Source of the DNA: JAFEDN01 sp963818985
Lineage (GTDB): Bacteria; Pseudomonadota; Gammaproteobacteria; Coxiellales; Coxiellaceae
Assembly (NCBI GenBank): GCA_963818985.1
Contig: CAWFUJ010000009.1
Coordinates: 248,001 to 312,000, forward strand
Direction: 5' to 3'
DNA length: 64,000 nt
Position numbers and translations under genes: made by a program. The notes below the pieces were generated by a model. It was not told the DNA's origin. It saw nothing but the letters and a program-made list of their open reading frames with translations, and made no database searches. Positions 9,557-18,220 of this stretch are shown piece by piece. Position 1 is the first letter of the stretch. Every line of letters begins with the position of its first letter.

Positions 9557-10924
9557 TTATTTGATATAAACAGTTTTTACATTGGTAAATTCGCGTATGC
9601 CTTCTTCGCCGAGCTCACGGCCAAATCCCGAATTTTTAATGCCGCCAAAAGGTAGGCGGGGGTCAGAAGAGACTAAATCATTGACGGCACAGGTGCCAGC
9701 ATGGATTTTATTGGCGGCGATTTCTTCACCGCGTTGAATATTTTCCGTGAAGACTGCAGCAGCTAGACCATACTCACTGTCATTGGCAATATGGATGGCA
9801 TCGTCTTCATCTTTAGCGTTAATAAGCGCAATAACCGGTCCAAAGATTTCTTCCTTCATAGCAGCCATATTCGGCCCGATATCTTTTAAGACGGTAGGTG
9901 GATAATAAAAGCCGGGTTTTGAAGGAATTTTACCGCCCAATAATAATGTCGCTCCCTTGGAAATGCAATCTTGAACTTGACGGTGCACCGTTTCTCTTAA
10001 ATCAGCACGGGCTAATGGCCCTAAATTATATGAATTATCCATCGGGTCGCCCATGCGATAATTTTTTAATTCATCAAGTACCAATTTCTCAAATTGTTCA
10101 CGTACTGAATTAACGACAATGATTCGTTTAGAGGCGATACACACCTGACCAGAATTATTAAGTCTAGATGCCACACAAATTTTTGCAGCCTTCGCTAAGT
10201 CTGCATCTTTAAGAATAATATAAGGATCACTCCCACCCAGTTCCAGAACCACCTTTTTCAAAGCGCTGGCGGCAGTGCTACCGACAATAGCACCAGCCCG
10301 GGGGCTACCAGTTAAAGTAACCCCTTTTATTTGGTGATGTTTGATGACGTGCGCGGCTGTCTCGTTATCAATGACCAGCGTGCGGAATAAGTTCTGAGGT
10401 AATCCTGCTTCCTGACATAATTCTTCGATCGCTAAACCAGCCCCGGTAGAATTAGGAGAATGGCGCAATAACATCGCGTTACCTGCCATTAAATTGGGGG
10501 CGGCGCAACGAAACACCTGCCAAAATGGATAATTCCAAGGCATGATCGCAAAGATGATTCCCAAGGGTCGATAGACCACAAAACTTTTGGTTTTATTAGT
10601 GACAACGGAACGGGGAGCTAAGAATTTTTCGGCATTTTCAGCATAGAAATTACATGCCAACTGGCATTTTTCAATTTCTGCGATACTGGCAAGAATAGGT
10701 TTACCCATTTCTTGCGTAATTAATTGCGCATATTTTTTTTTATTTTTATCTAATAGACTAGCAATATGACGAAGTTTTTCACTGCGTTCAACAAAACTAA
10801 TCGTATGCCATTGACCGAAAGCGTTGAAAGTCAAATCAATAATGTTATTGACGGTCGCTATATTCATTTCAGCATAAGAATGAAGCGCTTCACCTGTAGC
10901 CGGATTGATCGTTTGAATTGTCAT
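9557..10924 (-). CDS. sad: Succinate-semialdehyde dehydrogenase, Sad/YneI type
   Basis: A 455-residue NAD(P)-dependent aldehyde dehydrogenase, the usual length. It matches the Sad (YneI) branch that oxidises succinate semialdehyde to succinate: INPATGE at the start, MPWNYPFWQVFR, then the catalytic Glu in VLELGGSDPY (near residue 230), the catalytic Cys in NNSGQVCIASKR (near residue 264) and EEIFGPV near 350. The final PFGGIKNSGFGRELG is also typical. It is convergent with the lipoprotein gene (gap of 23 nt) and starts at an ATG. Substrate is inferred from family resemblance; other short-chain aldehydes are possible. Confidence 0.88.
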   Translation of the reverse strand: MTIQTINPATGEALHSYAEMNIATVNNIIDLTFNAFGQWHTISFVERSEKLRHIASLLDKNKKKYAQLITQEMGKPILASIAEIEKCQLACNFYAENAEKFLAPRSVVTNKTKSFVVYRPLGIIFAIMPWNYPFWQVFRCAAPNLMAGNAMLLRHSPNSTGAGLAIEELCQEAGLPQNLFRTLVIDNETAAHVIKHHQIKGVTLTGSPRAGAIVGSTAASALKKVVLELGGSDPYIILKDADLAKAAKICVASRLNNSGQVCIASKRIIVVNSVREQFEKLVLDELKNYRMGDPMDNSYNLGPLARADLRETVHRQVQDCISKGATLLLGGKIPSKPGFYYPPTVLKDIGPNMAAMKEEIFGPVIALINAKDEDDAIHIANDSEYGLAAAVFTENIQRGEEIAANKIHAGTCAVNDLVSSDPRLPFGGIKNSGFGRELGEEGIREFTNVKTVYIK

Positions 10925-11098
10925 AGCTCATTTTAACACACCATGAATACTGGTGTCATGATAGGTGTTAAGCGTTTCGTTATCCCGTCACTTGATGGCT
11001 GCCTGTCCTGGAAGAGAAGATCCAGATGGCTGCGCGAAATTCATAGATAACCTCTCGAAGTGAAGCCGCGTTCAGCCCGGATGCCAGCATTAGTTGGT

Positions 11099-11153
11099 CT
11101 TAACTTTATCTTAACTATTCCTTAATGCTTACTTAATTAAAAGCAAGTAAAAT
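11099..11153 (+). promoter_or_regulatory. Four 11-bp-phased CTTAAY repeats with -10 element (PmrA-like box)
   Basis: CTTAAC, CTTAAC, CTTAAT and CTTAAT start at 11099, 11110, 11121 and 11132, exactly 11 bp apart. Eleven-base direct repeats are how OmpR/PhoB-family response regulators bind DNA. The half-site CTTAAT is the core of the PmrA site (cTTAATatT) that controls Dot/Icm genes and effectors in Legionella and Coxiella. A -10-like TAAAAT lies at 11148-11153, about 10 bp after the last repeat, the geometry expected for activation at a promoter lacking a good -35. The gene at 11184 would be the target. The regulator assignment is inference. The rest of the 10925-11183 gap shows only a small hairpin (acacca..tggtgt, about 10938-10956). 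Confidence 0.55.
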
Positions 11154-11183
11154 ATACATATATTATTGTTAAAGAGTAAGATT

Positions 11184-12395
11184 ATGAGAAATATTAATGA
11201 AATCGCAAAACAAATAAAAGAAAAAACCTCTTTTAATATAACTCAGAAACAATTAAAATCCCTAGCAGACCATATAGAAGCCTTTAATGAAACCTTCAAT
11301 AGGGCAACTAACGATATTCAACTGCTACAAGGCGATGTCATTCAATGGCTGGAAAATTTTTATAAACAAGTGTGGGGAATTATTAGTAATAATGGAAATT
11401 TTATTACAGAAAATAATCCTTTTACGGTAATTAGTTCAATTTTAATTGGCGAAGTAATTATAAATGCTAATTCATCTTCATCTAAACTGATAGCTAATCA
11501 TATTTTATTTCCGTTAGTTAAGAAGTTAAACGAAGAGGTTTTTAACCAATCGAAACAACCGCTTAAAATAGATTTACCTCGTTTATCAGAGAGCTTTTTA
11601 AAAATTGTATATCAGCTTAGAAAAAGTAAAGAATTGGCTGAAGTTTTTAATGGGGAAATATTTTTAAGCGGAGTAAAAAATGTTTTACCTCAGATGTCGG
11701 TAATATTGATAAAAAATACTGAAAATACTGATAGTAAAGAAATCCGAGAGGAGGGAAAGTCCGTTCAATCTCCCTCTTCATCAGAAAAATTGGATAGGGA
11801 AAAAACTAAAGAAGAAAAATTAAATGAAGAATTAAAGCAAATTTATAGCAATAGAAAAAAAGTCAAAAAAGAAGACGAATCAAAGGCTCGCCAAACAAAT
11901 ACTAATAAAGATCTTATTGAAGAAAAAAAATTTACACCTTTCAAAGAATTGGATTCACTCATGGCTCTTATGGACGAGATGAAGTATGAATTTAAGCTAG
12001 CTAGACAGTTTAATGAAATTAAGAAAACAGCTTCATATGTTAAAATTCAATTATTAGAACTTTGCAAGACCCCAGCTGAACTTGAATATTATACGGCAAT
12101 GGTTAATTATCAAGCCGCTCTTCGGATGGACTTGCTTAAGTCCAAGAAAAACCTTGATACTAACTCTCAACTAAGTTTAACTAAAAAGGAATTAGAAAAA
12201 GCTCAAAAAATATATTCGGATGAAATAAAATCAATTCCTCAAGCAAGGGAAAGCAAGCCAGAGAAGATAGAGTTTTTTGGCAGAATGTCTAGTTCTTTGT
12301 TTTGGTCAGGTAAACGAACAAAAATAACCGATCAATTTTTTCAATCATCGCCGAAGCCAAAAGTGAGTCCTTCGAAGCAAGGGCCTTCCCATTAA
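11184..12395 (+). CDS. Hypothetical coiled-coil protein, candidate effector
   Basis: A 403-residue protein of unknown function, counted from the ATG at 11184 (a TTG at 11166 is in frame but less likely). There is no signal peptide or membrane segment. The first 180 residues are helical with moderate hydrophobicity (NNPFTVISSILIGEVII). Residues about 195-260 are highly charged, Lys/Glu-rich and probably disordered or coiled coil. The last part again looks helical, with a basic, Ser/Pro-rich tail (SPKPKVSPSKQGPSH). The upstream 11-bp repeats suggest response-regulator control. Cytosolic, charged, lineage-specific proteins of this kind are often type IV effectors in Legionellales, but nothing in the sequence proves that. 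Confidence 0.65.
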   Translation: MRNINEIAKQIKEKTSFNITQKQLKSLADHIEAFNETFNRATNDIQLLQGDVIQWLENFYKQVWGIISNNGNFITENNPFTVISSILIGEVIINANSSSSKLIANHILFPLVKKLNEEVFNQSKQPLKIDLPRLSESFLKIVYQLRKSKELAEVFNGEIFLSGVKNVLPQMSVILIKNTENTDSKEIREEGKSVQSPSSSEKLDREKTKEEKLNEELKQIYSNRKKVKKEDESKARQTNTNKDLIEEKKFTPFKELDSLMALMDEMKYEFKLARQFNEIKKTASYVKIQLLELCKTPAELEYYTAMVNYQAALRMDLLKSKKNLDTNSQLSLTKKELEKAQKIYSDEIKSIPQARESKPEKIEFFGRMSSSLFWSGKRTKITDQFFQSSPKPKVSPSKQGPSH

Positions 12396-12451
12396 AAATG
12401 GAACCATATCGAGCCATCTTCATATTTTGATGAGGACAGGAAGTACGCCGC

Positions 12452-12480
12452 TTGACCGTCTATGGCTGTTGCGTTAGGAT
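12452..12480 (+). promoter_or_regulatory. Sigma-70 promoter of the NHLP export operon
   Basis: TTGACC (12452-12457), a 17-bp spacer and TAGGAT (12475-12480). Five of six and four of six consensus bases match, with optimal spacing. It lies 40 nt upstream of the first gene of the operon, whose ribosome-binding site aagg is at 12507-12510. Confidence 0.5.
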
Positions 12481-12519
12481 TTATCACCAATCTACCTCAG
12501 TTTTTTAAGGATGAAGATC

Positions 12520-12954
12520 ATGGAAGTCTCTGATTTATTAGCAACCAGCTCTCTTTTTTCTCACTTAAGCCGTGCCGCACTCTATCGTTTGACCGAACTC
12601 ACCCAGATTCATACTTTTCAAAGAGGAGATATTATTATTGAAGAGGGCCAGATAGGAATTGGCTGTTTTATTGTTGCTAGCGGTAGGGTGGAAGTCATTA
12701 AGGGGTTGAAAGGTCCAGCTCCATTAACCATTGCGCAGCTGGGGGTAGGGGAAATCATTGGTGAAATGTCTATTATCGATGAACAGCCGCATTCCACCTC
12801 AGTGCGCGCATTAGAAAATACCCATTGCTTAATGATCGAACGCTGGGATTTTAAAGCACAAATGCAAGCTTATCCCGAAATCGCTTTACAATTATTGCCG
12901 GTTCTAGCAAGGCGTATCCGCGAGCTTCTCGAATTGCACCACATGAGTGCATAA
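12520..12954 (+). CDS. Cyclic-nucleotide-binding domain protein of NHLP export locus
   Basis: A small soluble protein of about 144 residues made of a single cNMP-binding (CAP_ED) beta-barrel. The sequence shows FQRGDIIIEEGQ, then the phosphate-binding cassette region GEIIGEMSIIDEQPHSTSVRA, where the usual Arg is replaced by His-Ser, and a C-terminal helix with RRIREL. It has no DNA-binding helix-turn-helix, so it is not a CRP-type regulator. Such domains accompany NHLP (nitrile-hydratase-leader peptide) ABC exporters, either fused or encoded beside them. The ATG at 12520 is preferred over the one at 12511 because aagg lies 9 nt upstream. It is followed after 1 nt by the HlyD-like gene. Confidence 0.75.
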   Translation: MEVSDLLATSSLFSHLSRAALYRLTELTQIHTFQRGDIIIEEGQIGIGCFIVASGRVEVIKGLKGPAPLTIAQLGVGEIIGEMSIIDEQPHSTSVRALENTHCLMIERWDFKAQMQAYPEIALQLLPVLARRIRELLELHHMSA

Positions 12955-12955
12955 C

Positions 12956-13516
12956 ATGGCAGAAGAAGATGCACAATCGCCTTTTCGACAACGAGCTTTA
13001 GAATATATTGCAACCCCTAAAGCTTTGGATGATATCATTCAAGTCACTTCACCCGCAGCATGGATTTTATTAGCTGGATTTTGGCTGGTACTAGCAACTA
13101 TATTGGCATGGCTATTTTTAGGTGCCATTCCTATTTATGCGCCAGCTAAAGGTATATTAATGTCAGAAAACCAAGCCATTTTGTATGTTCCAGCCAGCAA
13201 AAGTCATCAACTGAAAGTAGGAATGAAAGTCAGTCTGAGTCCAGTGACTCAGCTTAATCATTGGCAATTTCAAAATTTTACCGGCAAAATTATTGCTATT
13301 GATTATTTACCGAGTGAAGCCGAAAGTATATTTGAGAAACTACATAATCAAAGTTTAGTTAAATATTTTTTAGTAGATGCGCCTGTGGTTGCCTTAACTG
13401 TGCATGTTAATCCAAGCCTTAACACTAAAAATACTCCACCCTTCCCGGGCATATTATTAAAAGCTCGGATTATAATTGCTAAAAAAACACCCCTCGCATT
13501 GATGATGAGTCAATGA
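12956..13516 (+). CDS. Truncated NHLP-type HlyD membrane fusion protein
   Basis: About 186 residues. The N-terminus (FRQRALEYIATPKALDDIIQVTSPAAWILL) is the characteristic start of NHLP bacteriocin secretion proteins, followed by one membrane helix (residues about 37-60). Then comes AKGILM and directly a beta-barrel segment (YVPASKSHQLKVGMKVSLSPVTQ) that in full-length relatives, around 400 residues, follows a long alpha-helical hairpin and lipoyl domain. Those middle parts are absent without an obvious frameshift. The ORF also allows a GTG start at 12947. The stop overlaps the next ATG (atga). It would act as the periplasmic adaptor of the exporter, but whether it can reach an outer-membrane channel is doubtful. 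Confidence 0.7.
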   Translation: MAEEDAQSPFRQRALEYIATPKALDDIIQVTSPAAWILLAGFWLVLATILAWLFLGAIPIYAPAKGILMSENQAILYVPASKSHQLKVGMKVSLSPVTQLNHWQFQNFTGKIIAIDYLPSEAESIFEKLHNQSLVKYFLVDAPVVALTVHVNPSLNTKNTPPFPGILLKARIIIAKKTPLALMMSQ

Positions 13517-15657
13517 TAAAAACTCCTACTATTTTACAAATGGACAATGCTGAATGTGGTGCAGTTACCTTAGCAATTATTTTGGCATATTTTGGTCGTT
13601 ATGTATCGCCATCAGACGTCAGAGAAGTGTGCGATGTCAGCCGCGATGGCAGTAAAGCGATTAATCTTATCAAAGCAGCCCGCCAATATGGGCTTGACGC
13701 TCATGGCATGCAATTGAATATGGACAATATTAAATTGCTGCCTCCGCCTTTTATTGTGTACTGGCAATTTAATCATTTTGTGGTGGTGGATGGCTTTGAT
13801 GATGATAAGATTTTTATAAACGATCCCGCCACCGGCCCACGCACCATCAACTACGAAGAATTTGATGTGAGTTTCACCGGAATCGCATTATTTCTTAGGC
13901 CCGGCGCTAATTTTGAAACTGGAGGAGAAGCAGAGCCCTCTTTTTTAAAATTACTATGGCGACGTTTGCAAAATTCTTATGCCAGCTTTTTATATATCAT
14001 ATTAGTGTCATTAGGGTTACTTATTCCCAGTTTGTCATTGGCCTTTTTTGCCAAAATTTTTATTGATTATATTATATTTGCCGAACAGTATGATTGGATA
14101 CTTGGATTAATAATAATCATGCTAATCGCTGCTGCACTGATGGGCTGTTTAACTTTGATTAAACGGTTTTATCTCAATCGCTTATTTGTGTGGTTAAAGT
14201 TAAGTAGTTCCATGCAATTTTTTTGGCGTCTGCTGCATTTGCCTATCAATTTTTTTCAACAACGCGCCACAGGTGATATTGCTGAACGAGTAGAAGCTCA
14301 TAATCGATTAGCAGATGTATTAGCAGAAAAAATTACTAATAGCGTGATTGGCTTAATATCCATGATTTTTTTTGCTATGGTTATGTTTTTTTTAAACTGG
14401 CCATTAGCATCTATCAGTGTAATTATTGGCATAATCAATTTTATATTATTGTTGGTGGTCTCCAAAAAAATGGCCGATTTGGCGCAACGCTATGCCCAGT
14501 CCGAAGGGAAATTGGTCGCCATTGAAATGAATGGTATTCAAATTATAGAAACTATCAAAGCAAATGCTGTTGAAGATCAATTTTTTAATCATTGGGCAGC
14601 TTTTCATGCACAAAAAGTCAGTAGTTCGCAACAAATGGAAAGATATTCAATGGCGTCAAGAATTTTGCCGACTTTTTTTCAAGGTATAAATACAGTCGCT
14701 TTGTTAGGATTAGGGAGTTGGTTAATTATCGAAGGACAATTAACAGTAGGAACATTAATCGCCATGTTAATTTTGACTTTGAATTTTAATAAGCCTCTTA
14801 CGGATTTATTATTCTTAAGTGAAGAATTATATAAAATTAAGGGGGATGCAGCGCGGATAAATGATGTCGAACAACATGCAGTGGAACACATTGTCAATAA
14901 TAATGTAGAGCTGACACCTTTGCCGGCGATGAGTCCTTTCCCAGTATTAGAAATAAACTCACTGCGATTTGGCTATTCTAAAATGGAGCCCCCCATTTTT
15001 GATAATTTCTCATTATCTATCGCTGCCGAAAAACGTATTGCTATAGTTGGACCCACAGGCGGTGGTAAATCAAGTTTGTCAAAACTGATTTGTGGTTTAT
15101 ATGCCCCTTGGTCAGGAGAAATTCTTGTGCAAGGAAAAACTTTGGCGGAAATTTCAAGGGCTAGCTTAGCGAGTTTTGTTGGTTTGGTTGATCAACAAAT
15201 TTTTCTGTTTGCGGCAACTATACGGGATAATTTAACCTTATGGAACAAAGAGATCAATGATGCGCAAATTTATCAGGCATTAGAAATAACCAAAATGACA
15301 GAAGTGATTAATGAACGAGGTGGTTTAAATTGCTGGGTAGAGGAGCGGGGCAAAAATTTTAGCGGTGGCCAGGTACAAAGGCTAGAAATTGCCAGGGCAT
15401 TAATTGGTAAGCCGAAATTGTTGATTTTAGATGAAGCCACTTCAGCACTTGATCCAATCATTGAACAACAAATTTATGAAAACTTACAGCAACAACATTG
15501 TACTTTGCTAATTATTGCCCATCGATTGAGCGCAATACGAGATTGTGATCAAATCATTGTGGTTGCGGGTGGAGAAATAGTTCAATGCGGAAAACATGAA
15601 GAATTAATGAGAAGTAGCGGTTTATATAAAGATTTGGTAAGCCTGGAAATTCAATAG
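13513..15657 (+). CDS. NHLP-type peptidase C39/ABC exporter
   Basis: A 714-residue peptide-processing ABC transporter. The N-terminal C39 peptidase domain has the catalytic Cys in MDNAECGAVTLA (residue about 16), the His in FNHFVVVDGF (about 90) and the Asp in INDPATG. It cleaves leader peptides after double Gly. Six membrane helices follow (residues about 155-440). The ATPase shows Walker A GPTGGGKSS (near 516), signature FSGGQVQR, Walker B LLILDEATS and H-loop AHR. Length and order match the peptidase/ATPase member of the NHLP system. It is translationally coupled to the HlyD-like gene. Its likely cargo lies downstream at 18221-18436. Confidence 0.9.
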   Translation: MIKTPTILQMDNAECGAVTLAIILAYFGRYVSPSDVREVCDVSRDGSKAINLIKAARQYGLDAHGMQLNMDNIKLLPPPFIVYWQFNHFVVVDGFDDDKIFINDPATGPRTINYEEFDVSFTGIALFLRPGANFETGGEAEPSFLKLLWRRLQNSYASFLYIILVSLGLLIPSLSLAFFAKIFIDYIIFAEQYDWILGLIIIMLIAAALMGCLTLIKRFYLNRLFVWLKLSSSMQFFWRLLHLPINFFQQRATGDIAERVEAHNRLADVLAEKITNSVIGLISMIFFAMVMFFLNWPLASISVIIGIINFILLLVVSKKMADLAQRYAQSEGKLVAIEMNGIQIIETIKANAVEDQFFNHWAAFHAQKVSSSQQMERYSMASRILPTFFQGINTVALLGLGSWLIIEGQLTVGTLIAMLILTLNFNKPLTDLLFLSEELYKIKGDAARINDVEQHAVEHIVNNNVELTPLPAMSPFPVLEINSLRFGYSKMEPPIFDNFSLSIAAEKRIAIVGPTGGGKSSLSKLICGLYAPWSGEILVQGKTLAEISRASLASFVGLVDQQIFLFAATIRDNLTLWNKEINDAQIYQALEITKMTEVINERGGLNCWVEERGKNFSGGQVQRLEIARALIGKPKLLILDEATSALDPIIEQQIYENLQQQHCTLLIIAHRLSAIRDCDQIIVVAGGEIVQCGKHEELMRSSGLYKDLVSLEIQ

Positions 15658-15690
15658 AAGTTCGTCATCCCGCGATGCCATGTGATGTCA

Positions 15691-15770
15691 TGTCATCCCG
15701 CGGCTTGACCGCGGGATCCAAACAGGCTTGCAAGTCAGTATGGATCCCGCGGTCAAGCCGCGGGATGACA
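15691..15770. repeat. 30-bp perfect inverted repeat, GTCATCCCGCGG family
   Basis: tgtcatcccgcggcttgacc.. (15691-15720) is exactly complementary to 15741-15770, with a 20-nt loop. Partial repeats of the same motif flank it (gtcatcccgcgatg at 15664, cgctccgcgggatgacatg at 15771-15789, ctccgcgggggatgac at 15791-15806). The element lies between two ABC exporter genes and runs into the start of the second one. Related copies are at 21064-21096 and 18448-18471. It is palindromic REP-like DNA, able to fold into a strong hairpin in the mRNA. Confidence 0.85.
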
Positions 15771-15786
15771 CGCTCCGCGGGATGAC

Positions 15787-17910
15787 ATGGCTCCGCGGGG
15801 GATGACGGCATGGGATTTTTTAATAGAATCTAAATATGGATGTTACAAAGTGAATGAATATGAATTAATGTTTGCCACATGCGAACTGGTGGCGAATCAA
15901 TTACATATCAAATTAGTACAGCCGAAAGCACAAGCTGAAAGCTTGGATTTGAAAACGTATATAAATGAGATTGCACAAAGCACTGAAATTCGTGTTCGAA
16001 AAGTGAAATTAAATAATGATTGGTGGAAGAGCGATTGCGGTCCATTATTAGGATTTTATCAAAATCAACCCTGCGCATTACTACCAAACTCTATGGGTGG
16101 TTATAAGTTAATAGATTTGAATCAAGGCTATACTATTAAAGTGACTGAAAAAATTGCCGATAAATTGCAAGATCAAGCTTATTATTTTTATCCTTCATTA
16201 CCCTTCCATCTTCATGGCATCAAAGATTTGTTAAAATTCTCATTGCAAAATTTGAAAATCGACTTATGGTTATTTGTGAGTATCCAAATCCTGATTGGAA
16301 TATTGTCTTTAGCTGTGCCTGTTGCAATGGCTTATTTATTTGATAATGTGGTACCCAATGCAGATTTTACTTTTTTGTGGGAAATTATATTAATTTTGCT
16401 GACGAACATATTAATTATTACTTTATTTAGCATAGGTCAAGCTATCAACATGATAAGGCTGCGTTTTAAGCTAGAATCAATTATTTCTCCTGCCATTTGG
16501 GATAGAATTTTAAAATTTCCAATGAAAATTTTTCGACATTATGCGGCGGGTGATCTGGCTTATCGGGCTGAGATAATTACTGATATTCAAAATACCTTAA
16601 CTTTATCTACCCTAGTTTCTATTATTAATGGTTTTGTCTCTATATTTACGTTGGCTTTGCTATTTTATTATAACGTGCCGATAGCCATAGCTGCCACAGC
16701 CTTGGCGGTCATGATAGGATTATTTAATTTCTATATTAATTCTCGTCAACTTGAATTTATGCGTCGTTTATATTTTCATTTTGGTAAATTGGTGAGTTTT
16801 GTGTTTGAGGTTTTGTCGGGTATAGAAAAAATTCGCGTCAATGATTCCGGGGCAAGGGTGTTTAATTTATGGAGAAAGCGCTTATTAAAAAGAACAAGAG
16901 CCGAACTCGGAATGAAATCATCTTTGTTAAGACTAGAAGTTTTCACCGCAGTCATGTCGGTTATTAATCCACTGATATTATACGGCCTAGTATTTATATT
17001 TAAAAATAAACTAACCTTAGGTACTTTCCTAGCTTTTAATGCAGCCTATACGTTATTATTCCTAAGTATTTTGAAAATGAGTTCAGATATGAGTGAAGCA
17101 GTGAGAATTTTTCCGCTATGGAAAAGAGCAAGGCCACTCATCACTTCAAAAATTGAAACTGAATCGGGCCACATCGATCCAGGCTTGCTAGATGGAGATA
17201 TTTTAATAAAAAATATTATGTTTCGATATCATCCTGATGACAAACCTTTATTTGAAAATTTATCGTTAGCGGTTCGTCCTAGTGAGTTTATTGCTATTGT
17301 TGGCCCATCCGGCTCGGGAAAGTCAACCTTATTTCGTTTATTATTAGGATTCGAAGAGCCTCAACTTGGAGATATTTTTTTTAATGGACTGAATTTAAAA
17401 ACTTTAAAGCTTTCTTCACTGCGAAAACAAATTGGGGTAGTCACGCAAAATAGCACGCTTATTCCTGGCACAATTTTTGCAAATATAGTCGGGAATAGCA
17501 CAGAGTTATCTCGACGTGATGCATGGGAAATAGCAGAAAAAGTAGGTTTGGCAGAATTAATCAAATTATTGCCTATGCAAATGGATACATTAATAAGCGA
17601 AGGTGCAATTACTTTATCGGGTGGAGAAACTCAACGTTTGATATTAGCCCGAGCCTTGGCTCAAAAACCGAAAATTTTGATATTAGATGAAGCGACCAGC
17701 GCTCTAGATAACACCACCCAAGCCGTCGTGCACCATTATTTAAAAGAATTAGAAGCCACACAAATTATTGCTGCTCATCGTTTGAGTACAATCGTTAACG
17801 CCGATAGGATTTATGTCTTAGACAAAGGTTCGATAGTCCAAACCGGAACATTCGAAAGTCTAATGAGAGAACCCGGATTATTTTCCCAATTAGCCAAACG
17901 CCAACTATAA
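15787..17910 (+). CDS. NHLP-type ABC exporter, permease/ATPase without peptidase
   Basis: Up to 707 residues. The first 140 residues form a soluble domain, followed by membrane helices (about 160-450) and an ATPase with Walker A GPSGSGKST (near 504), signature LSGGETQR, Walker B ILILDEATSALD and H-loop AHR. This is the second transporter of NHLP loci; it probably forms a heterodimer with the peptidase-exporter. The start is uncertain. The first codons (MAPRGMTAW) come from the palindromic repeat, with ATG choices at 15787 and 15802 and only a weak ribosome-binding site, so the repeat may have replaced the original 5' end. A further in-frame ATG is at 15868. Confidence 0.82.
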   Translation: MAPRGMTAWDFLIESKYGCYKVNEYELMFATCELVANQLHIKLVQPKAQAESLDLKTYINEIAQSTEIRVRKVKLNNDWWKSDCGPLLGFYQNQPCALLPNSMGGYKLIDLNQGYTIKVTEKIADKLQDQAYYFYPSLPFHLHGIKDLLKFSLQNLKIDLWLFVSIQILIGILSLAVPVAMAYLFDNVVPNADFTFLWEIILILLTNILIITLFSIGQAINMIRLRFKLESIISPAIWDRILKFPMKIFRHYAAGDLAYRAEIITDIQNTLTLSTLVSIINGFVSIFTLALLFYYNVPIAIAATALAVMIGLFNFYINSRQLEFMRRLYFHFGKLVSFVFEVLSGIEKIRVNDSGARVFNLWRKRLLKRTRAELGMKSSLLRLEVFTAVMSVINPLILYGLVFIFKNKLTLGTFLAFNAAYTLLFLSILKMSSDMSEAVRIFPLWKRARPLITSKIETESGHIDPGLLDGDILIKNIMFRYHPDDKPLFENLSLAVRPSEFIAIVGPSGSGKSTLFRLLLGFEEPQLGDIFFNGLNLKTLKLSSLRKQIGVVTQNSTLIPGTIFANIVGNSTELSRRDAWEIAEKVGLAELIKLLPMQMDTLISEGAITLSGGETQRLILARALAQKPKILILDEATSALDNTTQAVVHHYLKELEATQIIAAHRLSTIVNADRIYVLDKGSIVQTGTFESLMREPGLFSQLAKRQL

Positions 17911-17924
17911 AAAACAGATTAATA

Positions 17925-18134
17925 TGAGATGTTATTCCAAAAACCGTCAATATTTCCCACCGCCAGGGGTTCGCGGGACAATCGCAATGGCGGGTGGCAA
18001 AGATTGTGCTTTTTGCGCGCGGAGCGTTCTCGCGAGCACGGAAAAACAATTTTCTCTGACGGGCCCCGCCATTGCGATTGTCCCGCGAACCCCTGGCGGT
18101 GGGAAATATTGACGGACTTTGGAATAGCATCTCA
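17925..18134. repeat. MITE-like palindromic element, copy 2 (longest)
   Basis: About 210 bp with near-perfect inverted ends: tgagatgttattccaaaaac then cgtcaatatttcccaccgcc on the left, matched on the right by ggcggtgggaaatattgacg then gactttggaatagcatctca. Inside is the core ggcaaagattgtgctttttgcg, in opposite orientation to copy 1 at 4728. It fills most of the 310-nt gap between the second ABC exporter and the 71-residue ORF. Several reading frames run through it only because it is palindromic. Transcribed, it would form a very long hairpin separating the two genes. Confidence 0.85.
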
Positions 18135-18137
18135 CAT

Positions 18138-18165
18138 TTGTAATTGGCTCTCCTTGTGCTATATT
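18138..18165 (+). promoter_or_regulatory. Candidate promoter of the small GG-peptide gene
   Basis: TTGTAA (18138-18143), a 16-bp spacer and TATATT (18160-18165). It lies just outside the MITE-like element and 56 nt before the 71-residue ORF, so that gene can be expressed separately from the exporter operon. Confidence 0.4.
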
Positions 18166-18220
18166 TTAGCTAGGACAAGAACAACGGGCAGGATAAGTTT
18201 TATAACCGGAGGATATTACA

